Of a stretch of 25,962 bases of DNA, positions 20,112 to 25,962 are shown one piece after another; position 1 is the first letter of the stretch, and every line of letters begins with the position of its first letter. This DNA is from Nanobdellota archaeon. GTDB lineage: Bacteria; Patescibacteriota; Minisyncoccia; UBA6257; GWB1-50-10. The translations under genes were made by a program, and so were the position numbers. A model generated the notes under the pieces. The model did no database searches and was not told the DNA's origin. It saw nothing but the letters and a program-made list of their open reading frames with translations. The stretch covers positions 1 to 25,962 of the forward strand of contig JAUYPG010000003.1 in the NCBI GenBank assembly GCA_030695805.1, read 5' to 3'.

Positions 20112-20225
20112 CTGATTATCTTTCCCTTGTGGGGTCCGAAGGAGCACCTTTCCCCTCGAGTCACCTCGGGGCGGTTGCTGTGCGGATCGTTGGGTCGGTT
20201 CCCTCCCCGCGCTCTTGATAACTAT
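20112..20225 (-). promoter_or_regulatory. SAM-I type (S-box) riboswitch upstream of metK
   Basis: Read on the minus strand the order of conserved blocks is TTATCAAGAG, GGGGAGGGAACCGACCC, GATCCGCACAGCAACC, a P3 hairpin built from CCCCGAG and CTCGAGGGG, AAAGGTGC, and a closing GATAA that pairs with the initial TTATC (P1). These correspond to the S-box blocks AUCnAGAG, GGAGGGA-CnGGCCC, GAUGAAnCCnGGCAACC and AAGGUGC. It lies between a consensus promoter and metK, the classic target. SAM-I versus SAM-I/IV cannot be settled by eye. Confidence 0.88.
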
Positions 20226-20239
20226 GAAATTGTAGCGTA

Positions 20240-20267
20240 ATTATATACGACTTTTATTTCGTGTCAA
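20240..20267 (-). promoter_or_regulatory. Consensus promoter of the riboswitch-metK transcript
   Basis: TTGACA (complement 20262-20267), a 16-bp spacer and TATAAT (complement 20240-20245), both perfect to the sigma-70 consensus. Transcription would start near 20233, just before the riboswitch. It is the best promoter in the window. Confidence 0.85.
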
Positions 20268-20299
20268 CTTACCTGTGGAAAAGTTGCGAGTTCGTTCTA

Positions 20300-20328
20300 T
20301 TGACGATGATTTTCTGCAAGAGTAACGT
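20300..20328 (+). promoter_or_regulatory. Promoter of the 48-residue protein gene
   Basis: TTGACG at 20300-20305, a 17-bp spacer and TAACGT at 20323-20328, 50 nt before the ATG at 20379. It is divergent from the metK promoter, with the two -35 boxes 32 nt apart. Confidence 0.55.
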
Positions 20329-20378
20329 GTGATTAGTACCGGTGAGAACAACGTAGGGGCTCTCTGGAGGGAAAAATC

Positions 20379-20525
20379 ATGTCCGTTTCTTTTGACCCCG
20401 GGGTTGTGTACCCCCTGTTTCTCTTTTTCGCGTTAATTCTTGGGGCGCTTTTTCTTCGGCGCGGGCAACGTGCGCGAAAGAACTTTCGCCGCACCCGAGA
20501 GTCCCTCAAGAATGGTGGCAGGTAA
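20379..20525 (+). CDS. 48-residue single-pass membrane protein with a basic tail
   Basis: ATG 20379-20381 has a strong Shine-Dalgarno site (GGAGGG, 7 nt upstream), which is rare in this window. The product has a short N-terminus (MSVSFDPG), one hydrophobic helix VVYPLFLFFALILGALFL (residues 9-26), then an Arg-rich cytoplasmic tail (RRGQRARKNFRRTRE). It ends at TAA 20523-20525 and is followed directly by a terminator. By the positive-inside rule the N-terminus faces out. I do not know the family; a small envelope protein or a membrane-anchored regulator are both possible. Own promoter, ribosome site and terminator argue for a real gene. Confidence 0.72.
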   Translation: MSVSFDPGVVYPLFLFFALILGALFLRRGQRARKNFRRTRESLKNGGR

Positions 20526-20539
20526 TGCCACCTCGTAGC

Positions 20540-20576
20540 GGCCCCTTGCGAACAACGAGGGGCCTTGCTATTTTTT
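20540..20576 (+). terminator. Intrinsic terminator after the 48-residue gene
   Basis: GGCCCCTTG and CGAGGGGCC (9 bp with one G-T pair, loop of 7) are followed by TTGCTATTTTTT. It overlaps the last codons of the convergent isomerase gene, so its T-run serves as AAAAAA coding sequence on the other strand. Confidence 0.75.
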
Positions 20577-21542
20577 CATAAGTTCCTTGAACTCCTCTAC
20601 CATGGGAACTCCTTCCGACTCCAGGCCGTAGAGTTCGGCGGTATAGAGCGCGGTCCAATCCGCGAGGAGGAGGGAGGAAAAAATTTTTTCGAAAGTGGAA
20701 CTCCCTTTCAATTCTATCGTACGCGCCGGAAGTCCCCTCTCTTTATAAAGCTCCTCCAGTGCGTCCATTCGCTTCCCAATTCGCGGGTGGTCGCTTTTGT
20801 CCCGCAATAACATAAACGCGAATTGTTTTGAAAGATGTTTTGACGAGTCCTTCACGTCGAACCCGGTCATTTCGTTGTGATTCAATTCCGGTATTGCGTT
20901 GCAGAAGGCCGGAATTTTGCCGGTTTCGTTGAACTTGATTTTCCAGATATACGCGACTGGTTCGTTTCTTGTCGAGGAGTAGATGACTGGAATTTTATTT
21001 TTTAATTCTTCCGCCAATTTCTTTCCGGTTCCTTCAAATGTTTTAGGATGAAGGGTTTTCGCGAGCTCTCCCGCCTCTTGCAGGGCCTCTTCCTCGCCCA
21101 TCAGTTTTAAGAACGCTTTGAAACTGAAGCCAAGCGCGGATCGGGGCTGGATGCCGGTCTCGGGGAGCACAACGTATGGAATTTTTTTCTTTTTCGCGAG
21201 ACCCAAGAGCTTGCCGCCGGTCGTGATGACGGCGCACGACAACCCCTTCTCTTCCGCCTGTTCGAAAGCGTCCAACACCTCTTCGGTGTTTCCCGAATAA
21301 GAACTTAATATGATAAGCCGCTCTTTCAACTCCTCATCCGAACGCGCGGGGAGGCCGTAGTCGCGGTGGATTATGATATCAAGATAGGGGTTCCATACCC
21401 TCAAAAGCCCTGCCGCGAGGTGGGAGCCGCCCATGCCAACCACGACGAATTTGCGTGAAGACGCAAAGGAATCGGCGTTCTCAATTTCTGGCTTGAATAA
21501 GAACTGCTCCGCGAAATTCTCTATGGCGGTTTTCATCGACAT
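20568..21542 (-). CDS. Bifunctional phosphoglucose/phosphomannose isomerase
   Basis: A 324-residue SIS-domain sugar isomerase that interconverts glucose 6-phosphate or mannose 6-phosphate with fructose 6-phosphate. SIS domain 1 has VVGMGGSHLAAGLL at 34-47 and SSYSGNTEEVLDAF at 80-93 (phosphate-binding Ser/Thr). The PGI/PMI-specific motif IQPRSALGFSF is at 131-141. SIS domain 2 has YSSTRNEPVAYIWKIKFNET and the catalytic ELNHNEMTGF at 219-228 (Glu and His). Length suits the archaeal/CPR PGI/PMI type. The start could be ATG 21542 or ATG 21536; no Shine-Dalgarno site decides. It lies downstream of the LOG and transketolase genes, linking sugar phosphates. Confidence 0.93.
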   Translation of the reverse strand: MSMKTAIENFAEQFLFKPEIENADSFASSRKFVVVGMGGSHLAAGLLRVWNPYLDIIIHRDYGLPARSDEELKERLIILSSYSGNTEEVLDAFEQAEEKGLSCAVITTGGKLLGLAKKKKIPYVVLPETGIQPRSALGFSFKAFLKLMGEEEALQEAGELAKTLHPKTFEGTGKKLAEELKNKIPVIYSSTRNEPVAYIWKIKFNETGKIPAFCNAIPELNHNEMTGFDVKDSSKHLSKQFAFMLLRDKSDHPRIGKRMDALEELYKERGLPARTIELKGSSTFEKIFSSLLLADWTALYTAELYGLESEGVPMVEEFKELMKK

Positions 21543-21551
21543 GCGCTTTTT

Positions 21552-21586
21552 AGGAAGTCCGACTTCCAGCGGATGTCGGACTTCCT
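21552..21586. other. Hairpin between the LOG gene and the isomerase gene
   Basis: AGGAAGTCCGAC and GTCGGACTTCCT form a perfect 12-bp stem with an 11-nt loop (TTCCAGCGGAT). On the minus strand, the direction of both genes, it is followed by AAAAAG and not by T, so it is not a canonical terminator. An mRNA-processing or stability role is possible. Confidence 0.6.
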
Positions 21587-21589
21587 CGT

Positions 21590-22300
21590 TTACTTCGTGA
21601 GCTTCTTAATTACTTGATACGCTTCGTCCGCGTTATCCACCAGATAATAGATATACATGTCTCCCTTGTCTATCGCCTTATTTTTTTTGTACACCACCTC
21701 CTCGATGTATTTCAAAAGCGGCGTCCAGAACTCTTTGTTTACCAAAATAATAGGAATTTGGGGAATTTTTTTCGTCTGTACAAGCGTTATCATCTCAAAA
21801 AATTCATCAAGAGTTCCGAACCCTCCGGGAAAAAAGATGTACAAGTCAGACGCGAAGGAGAGCATTACCTTGCGCGTAAAGAAGTAGTGAAACGCCTCTG
21901 AATCCGTCACATATTTGTTCGTGCGCTGTTCTTTCGGGAGCTGGATGTTTATTCCCACGGAGTCCCCGCCCGCCTCATACGCTCCCTTATTCGCGGCCTC
22001 CATGACGCCGGAGCCGCCGCCCGTCATGACCGCGTACCCGTCCTTCGCGAGGCGCGCCGCGAGCTCAGCCGCTTCTTTATACACGCTGGCGTCGAAACTG
22101 CTCCTCGCGGACCCGAAGAAGGTTACCGCCTTCTTGTATTTTCGAATAAACTCAAACCCTTGGACAAATTCGGAGAGTATCTTGAATATCCTCCACGATT
22201 CTATCTCGTGTGAATGGATGCCAAGCGCCTCCTGTATGCGCTTTGGAAGAATTCCATTTGTTCCGTTTTTGCCGTTCCCTTCTTTTTGTGTTCTAGCCAT
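21590..22300 (-). CDS. LOG family protein (TIGR00730-type Rossmann fold)
   Basis: A 236-residue protein. The nucleotide-binding signature GGGSGVMEAANKGA is at 94-107, RK at 143-144, and PGGFGTLDEFFE at 158-169 is the diagnostic PGGxGTxxE motif. Members labelled lysine decarboxylase are in fact mostly 5'-monophosphate phosphoribohydrolases that cleave AMP or cytokinin ribotides to base and ribose 5-phosphate. It begins 1 nt after the transketolase stop codon, so the genes are co-transcribed. Release of ribose 5-phosphate from AMP would feed the transketolase upstream, a plausible pathway link but only inferred. The N-terminal 50 residues are longer than the minimal fold. Confidence 0.92.
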   Translation of the reverse strand: MARTQKEGNGKNGTNGILPKRIQEALGIHSHEIESWRIFKILSEFVQGFEFIRKYKKAVTFFGSARSSFDASVYKEAAELAARLAKDGYAVMTGGGSGVMEAANKGAYEAGGDSVGINIQLPKEQRTNKYVTDSEAFHYFFTRKVMLSFASDLYIFFPGGFGTLDEFFEMITLVQTKKIPQIPIILVNKEFWTPLLKYIEEVVYKKNKAIDKGDMYIYYLVDNADEAYQVIKKLTK

Positions 22301-22301
22301 A

Positions 22302-24125
22302 TTAGATGATTTCTTTTATTTTTTTTATAATCGCCTCTTTTGATATTTCTTCATACCTCAACAGTTCCTCGGGAGTTCCGCTCTTCGGACGCTTTCGGAT
22401 GGCAAGAGAGCATATGCGGACATCTTCCCCTTCAAGCGCGGAGCGGACCGCCTCGCCCATCCCCCCCTCTGGAACATGATCTTCGACTATGACGAAACGC
22501 TTTGTCTCGCGTGCCGCCTTTTGCAGGGTCTCTGTGTCAATCGGCTTCACGCTATAAAGATCTATCACTCTGACCGCTATTCCTTGTTTCTTTAATTCCT
22601 CCTCGGCATCCAGGGCCTCATAGAGCGTTATCCCCGCGCCTATTATTGTCGCCACATCATTCTTCGTCTCCCGGATGACCTTACTTCCTCCGATATGGAA
22701 CTCATCGCTTTCATTATACAAAATTGGCGTATCTTTGCGAGTCGTGCGGATATAGACGATGCCCTTGTGACGAGCGGCTTCCCCCACGAGCGCCTCTGTT
22801 GCAACCGCGTCCGAGGGATAGAGCACCACGCTTCCCTCGACCGCGCGGAACATGGCGATATCTTCCAGGCCCATCTGGGAGGCGCCGTCTTCTCCGATTG
22901 AGACGCCCGCGTGCGACCCCGCAAAGATAATATGCGCGTCCGAATATCCGCACATCCGAATCTGATCAAAAGCCCTGGTGAAAAACGCGGCAAAGGTCGA
23001 GACGCACGGCAGTTTCCCTCTTCTCGCAAGGCCAAGCGCCGCTCCCACCATATTTTGTTCCGCGATATACATTTCAAAAAATCGGTCCGGGTACTTTTTT
23101 TTGAACATTTCCGCAAAGGTCGAGTTTGAGGTCTCGGCATCCAACACGACAATTTCCGGATGTTTTTTATGAATCCGGACGAGCGCGTTGCCGTAGGCCT
23201 TGCGCGTTGCCGCGGGCTCTTTATAGACCGCTCTTTCTCCTCCTTCGGGAGCGTAGGGCGCGGGAACTCTTTTCTCTGGCGCGAGTATTTCTCCCCGGAT
23301 ATCTTTCCGCACCTCCCCCAGCGCGGCAATTGCTTTTTCATAGTCCTCTCCTTTCAGCGCCCTGCCGTGCCATCCATCCGCGTTCTCTATTCCGGGAAAT
23401 CCCTTCCCTTTTTGCGTTTTCGCGATTATGATGACCGGCTTTTCTTTTATGTTCCCTGCCTCGTTATATGCTTTTTGAATTTCCCCGATATTATGGCCGT
23501 CTGGGAGCGTGACCGCGTGCCAGCCAAAGGCCTCTGCTTTTTTGCCGTACGCCCGAACGTCATGCCCGTGCATGGTCTCGCCTCTTTGCCCCAAACGATT
23601 CACATCAAGAATCGCGACGAGGTTATCCAGTTTATAATGCGCGGCAACTTCCATGGCCTCCCATACAGACCCCTCTGCCATCTCGGAGTCGCCCAAGAGC
23701 ACATACGTTTTATACGGAAGATTGTCGAGATGCTTTCCATTTATGGCCATCCCAACTCCGATTGAGAGGCCCTGACCGAGCGAGCCCGTCGGCGCTTCGG
23801 TGTATGGGAATTCAAGCGTGGGATGGCCCTCCAGACGACTGCCGAATTTTCGGAGCGTTTTTATCTCTTCCTCGCTCACCTTCCCGGCCGCCGCGTAGAG
23901 CGCGTAGAGGAGCGGGGCGGCGTGGCCCTTGGAAAATATCAGGCGGTCATTATTCGGGTTTTCCGGATCTTCCAAGTCCGCCCTAAAATACCCTCCGAAG
24001 CAAAGGCAGGCCATAAGCTCCACCGCGGACGCGGAGGATGTGGGGTGGCCGGAGCCGGCTTCTTTGGTCCCGAGAAGAATATAATAACGGACGAGCTTCG
24101 CGAGTTCGATTAAGTTGTTAGACAT
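22302..24125 (-). CDS. tkt: Transketolase
   Basis: Thiamine-diphosphate enzyme of the non-oxidative pentose phosphate pathway, moving two-carbon units between sugar phosphates. The 607-residue chain is complete: SGHP at 25-28, FSKGHAAPLLYAL at 64-76, GSLGQGLSIGVGMA at 114-127, and the ThDP motif GDSEMAEGSVWEA at 145-157 ending with DVNRLGQ at 174-180. A pyrimidine-binding domain follows with IAEQNMVGAALGLA and STFAAFFTRAFDQIR. The C-terminal domain has VIDLYSVKPID and VIVEDHVPEGGMGEA. Other bacteria have about 630-670 residues or split subunits; this is the compact single-chain form. A plausible promoter lies just upstream, and LOG follows at a distance of 1 nt. Confidence 0.96.
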   Translation of the reverse strand: MSNNLIELAKLVRYYILLGTKEAGSGHPTSSASAVELMACLCFGGYFRADLEDPENPNNDRLIFSKGHAAPLLYALYAAAGKVSEEEIKTLRKFGSRLEGHPTLEFPYTEAPTGSLGQGLSIGVGMAINGKHLDNLPYKTYVLLGDSEMAEGSVWEAMEVAAHYKLDNLVAILDVNRLGQRGETMHGHDVRAYGKKAEAFGWHAVTLPDGHNIGEIQKAYNEAGNIKEKPVIIIAKTQKGKGFPGIENADGWHGRALKGEDYEKAIAALGEVRKDIRGEILAPEKRVPAPYAPEGGERAVYKEPAATRKAYGNALVRIHKKHPEIVVLDAETSNSTFAEMFKKKYPDRFFEMYIAEQNMVGAALGLARRGKLPCVSTFAAFFTRAFDQIRMCGYSDAHIIFAGSHAGVSIGEDGASQMGLEDIAMFRAVEGSVVLYPSDAVATEALVGEAARHKGIVYIRTTRKDTPILYNESDEFHIGGSKVIRETKNDVATIIGAGITLYEALDAEEELKKQGIAVRVIDLYSVKPIDTETLQKAARETKRFVIVEDHVPEGGMGEAVRSALEGEDVRICSLAIRKRPKSGTPEELLRYEEISKEAIIKKIKEII

Positions 24126-24138
24126 TAGGAATGAGTTT

Positions 24139-24167
24139 ATTTTACCTTATTTTTCCTTCTTTTTTAA
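24139..24167 (-). promoter_or_regulatory. Possible transketolase promoter
   Basis: TTAAAA (complement 24162-24167), a 17-bp spacer and TAAAAT (complement 24139-24144), 13 nt before the ATG at 24125. The region is AT-rich, so a chance match is possible. No Shine-Dalgarno site is seen. Confidence 0.4.
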
Positions 24168-24172
24168 TACGC

Positions 24173-25408
24173 TCATTGCAAGCTCTCGCGTTTCAACGCG
24201 GACCAGGTGTATGTATTCGAAGGGTCCCAAAGATAGTATCCGGCATAGCTCGCGCCCATCGCGTCTTTCGTCGCCTCGATCTGGGCCCGCACCATCTCCG
24301 GCGTGTAGGGCACGCCTCCCAGATCAAAATCCTGAAGCCATGGCCGTATCTTCGCGCGCTCTCGCGTCGAGGTCGCCGTGTTCCGCAGACGCTTCAGCGC
24401 GTGCTCCATGGAAAATTTCACAACTTCGTAGGGGCGCGCCGCCGCGTTATCCAGGCCCAGAAAATTTTTGACGTAATGCGAGGGATAGAGCATGGGAGAG
24501 GTAACGTCGAAATAGTCGTAGGCATCCTCGAGCACCTGCCCTATCCCCATGTCGCTCGTGTAGGTTACCGTGGTCTGCCCGAATACATCCGCGGAGATCA
24601 CGACATTCGGAAGCTCCTGCCGAAGATAACTGAAAAAGTTTCGGATCGCGGTTTCGCGCCGCGTATTCTCATCCCACGAAAGAAAGTGGGTGTATTGAAG
24701 CCCCGCGTCCGAGGGAAAACGGATATAGTCGAAATTCAGCTCATCAAAGCCGCGGCTCGACGCGTCCTTCGCGATTGCGGCAACATATTCCCACGCCGGG
24801 CGGGCCGCGGGGTCAAGCCAGCCCGCTTTGTGGTTATCAAGCCAAATCGTACTTGAAGAAATGGGCGTGGAGGACGAGATTTTTCTTGTATCATGAATCG
24901 CGAGATCCGGGCGCCACACGGTTAACATCGGGTCCTGAAACACCGTGATCCGCGCGATCACGTATATTCCCGCGTCATGGAGCTTTTTAATCACACCGTT
25001 TACGTCTTTGATCCGACTTTCCCACGCGTTCATTCTATTCACCTCTTCAATATCCGCTCTATAGGAGAGGACTCCGGTGTGGTCTTTTATATCTATGACC
25101 ACCGCGTTTATCTCCGAGTCCTTTACGCGGACTATTACATTGTCTATTGTCGCGGGATTTCCCGCGGACCATGCCGTGAGATATATGGCGCGGATAATCT
25201 TCGGTGGATTCTCGAGCGGCAATTGCCGCGGCGTTTCTTTCGGAATACGTTTCACAATTTTTTCGGTACGATCGTTTTTTTCCGCCGCGCCTTCATCTCC
25301 TTTTTCGCTTCGCACCTCAAATGTGTTTCCGATAATCAAAAACCGCGTTCCGAACACGAACGCTCCCAACATTCCTCCCAAAAGAAGCAGACGCAACACC
25401 CTCTTCAT
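24173..25408 (-). CDS. DUF4015 putative glycoside hydrolase, membrane-anchored
   Basis: A 411-residue secreted or membrane-anchored protein. Residues 1-27 are a signal anchor (MKRVLRLLLLGGMLGAFVFG), followed by a charged linker to about 70. The catalytic-type (beta/alpha)8 domain runs from IIRAIYLTAWSAGN to the end. The signature segments are NAVVIDIKDHTGVLSY near 95-110, GIYVIARITVFQDP, GFDELNFDYIRFPSD near 227-241, ISADVFGQTT and TSPMLYPSHY, which match PF13200 (DUF4015). Acidic residues on strands 4 (ELNFDYIR) and others are consistent with hydrolase activity, but the sugar is unknown. Envelope or peptidoglycan-associated polysaccharide is a reasonable guess. GGATAGGA before the ATG may be the ribosome site. 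Confidence 0.85.
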   Translation of the reverse strand: MKRVLRLLLLGGMLGAFVFGTRFLIIGNTFEVRSEKGDEGAAEKNDRTEKIVKRIPKETPRQLPLENPPKIIRAIYLTAWSAGNPATIDNVIVRVKDSEINAVVIDIKDHTGVLSYRADIEEVNRMNAWESRIKDVNGVIKKLHDAGIYVIARITVFQDPMLTVWRPDLAIHDTRKISSSTPISSSTIWLDNHKAGWLDPAARPAWEYVAAIAKDASSRGFDELNFDYIRFPSDAGLQYTHFLSWDENTRRETAIRNFFSYLRQELPNVVISADVFGQTTVTYTSDMGIGQVLEDAYDYFDVTSPMLYPSHYVKNFLGLDNAAARPYEVVKFSMEHALKRLRNTATSTRERAKIRPWLQDFDLGGVPYTPEMVRAQIEATKDAMGASYAGYYLWDPSNTYTWSALKRESLQ

Positions 25409-25420
25409 GATTTTCCTATC

Positions 25421-25927
25421 CTACTTCACCCGATACACGGCGTAAAGAGACCCCTTTTTGTTCAATTTTTTCACGCTTCGAAGTTCAAAGATTTTTTCTC
25501 CGGTGGGTTCCGAAAAAAGCGAAATTCCTTTTCCGAAGACGACGGGCTCAATCGTCAGATGAAGTTCGTCCATCATCCCTTCTTTCAGGGCCCAGTCGTA
25601 TATTTTCGCTCCCCCGATTACCGCGATATGTTTGTAGCCCTTTTCTTTAATAATATCTTTCGGATGTTTTCCTTTCGGATTGCAGAAACAAATGTTTGGT
25701 TTCTCACATTTCGTGTTTTTTACCTGGCGCGTCAGCACGATGCAGTTGCGCCCTGAAAGCGGCTTCTTCGCGGTTTTATAAGTATTCATTCCTACGATAA
25801 TTACGTCCGCCTTTGCAAGTTCTTTTCGAAATATCTCCTTGTCCTCCCTGCTTGTCCAGTCCGAAAAGTGCCGCGCATGCTTCGCGATTTTTCCGTCGAG
25901 CGTTACGGCCGCGTAGGCCCTGTACAT
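25421..25927 (-). CDS. DHFR/RibD C-terminal family reductase
   Basis: About 168 residues of the dihydrofolate reductase / RibD-C fold, NAD(P)H-dependent reductases of pterins or of the riboflavin precursor. Landmarks are YRAYAAVTLDGKIA at the start, DVIIVGMNTYKTAKKPLSGR (active-site helix and NADPH loop), IAVIGGAKIYDWAL (GGxxIY motif) and DELHLTIEPVVFGKGISLF. I chose ATG 25925-25927 with GGGGA just upstream; ATG 25937-25939 would add only MGKC and is equally possible. Whether it acts on dihydrofolate or another substrate cannot be decided; no thyA gene is in view. It is followed after 12 nt by the DUF4015 gene. Confidence 0.85.
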   Translation of the reverse strand: MYRAYAAVTLDGKIAKHARHFSDWTSREDKEIFRKELAKADVIIVGMNTYKTAKKPLSGRNCIVLTRQVKNTKCEKPNICFCNPKGKHPKDIIKEKGYKHIAVIGGAKIYDWALKEGMMDELHLTIEPVVFGKGISLFSEPTGEKIFELRSVKKLNKKGSLYAVYRVK

Positions 25928-25962
25928 ACATTTCCCCATATTTCAATATTTAAATATTTAAA
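25928..25962. other. AT-rich upstream region of the reductase gene, cut by the window edge
   Basis: TTTAAATATTTAAATATTG (minus strand) precedes the reductase start. It could hold a -10 box (TAAATA 7 nt before the ATG at 25939), but composition alone would produce this. Nothing else can be seen before the edge. Confidence 0.3.

Noticed and set aside
1..25962. UGA recoding to Gly (genetic code 25)
   Set aside because: Genes end normally at TGA (for example the deaminase-like gene at 8104-8106), and no recognised gene contains in-frame TGA.
1..25962. CRISPR arrays, tRNA or rRNA genes, transposons
   Set aside because: No regularly spaced repeats, no tRNA T-loop/anticodon pattern, no rRNA conserved blocks and no transposase motifs were seen on reading both strands. 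The Cas4-like nuclease has no array or cas partner nearby.

Overview
This 26 kb window looks like part of the chromosome of a Patescibacteria/CPR organism, probably of the Parcubacteria group. The evidence is the family content (DUF5674, DUF5671, a bifunctional phosphoglucose/phosphomannose isomerase, a CBS-less IMP dehydrogenase, an AI-2E family permease), compact genes with 1-8 nt overlaps, and few Shine-Dalgarno sites. TGA and TAG both act as ordinary stops, so the UGA-Gly code of Gracilibacteria/Absconditabacteria is excluded. No rRNA, tRNA, CRISPR array, transposase or prophage gene was seen.

Layout. 1-1177 (minus): the start of CTP synthase (runs off the window) behind a small Cys/His-rich protein. 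1271-2833 (plus): a large unknown membrane protein. 2887-4175 (minus): AI-2E family permease and glutaredoxin. 4315-5695 (plus): an AT-richer pair, a degenerate inositol-monophosphatase-like protein and a PQ-loop-like membrane protein. 6057-9623 (plus): a tightly overlapping operon guaB / adenosine-deaminase-like / guaA, which on paper converts adenylate (AMP or adenosine) to GMP. 9692-15689 (mostly minus): accessory and housekeeping genes: an Fe-S PD-(D/E)XK nuclease, a DUF5671 membrane protein bracketed by two perfect 44-bp palindromes, a small gene split by an in-frame amber codon, a Glu/Leu dehydrogenase, a three-gene unit (PPC domain, DUF5674, 111-aa helical protein), a lycopene-cyclase-domain-like membrane protein and a small unknown. 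15760-16827 (plus): a divergent carbonic-anhydrase-like protein. 16828-20267 (minus): the methionine/SAM block. 20379-20525 (plus): a 48-aa membrane protein. 20568-25939 (minus): sugar isomerase, LOG protein, transketolase, DUF4015 glycoside-hydrolase-like protein and a DHFR/RibD-type reductase.

The most interesting region is 16.8-20.3 kb. A consensus promoter and a SAM-I type riboswitch lead into metK. Downstream lie a methyltransferase with the specific signatures of the N-terminal domain of plant methionine S-methyltransferase, and a homocysteine S-methyltransferase resembling MmuM. Together these could run a complete S-methylmethionine cycle: Met to SAM, SAM + Met to S-methylmethionine, S-methylmethionine + homocysteine to 2 Met. 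I infer this from motifs remembered from the families; nothing was searched.

A second theme is gene-start architecture. Several genes have a -10-like hexamer placed 6-7 nt before the start codon, as expected for leaderless mRNAs, while a minority (metK, the methyltransferase, the amber-split gene, the 48-aa gene) have clear Shine-Dalgarno sites.
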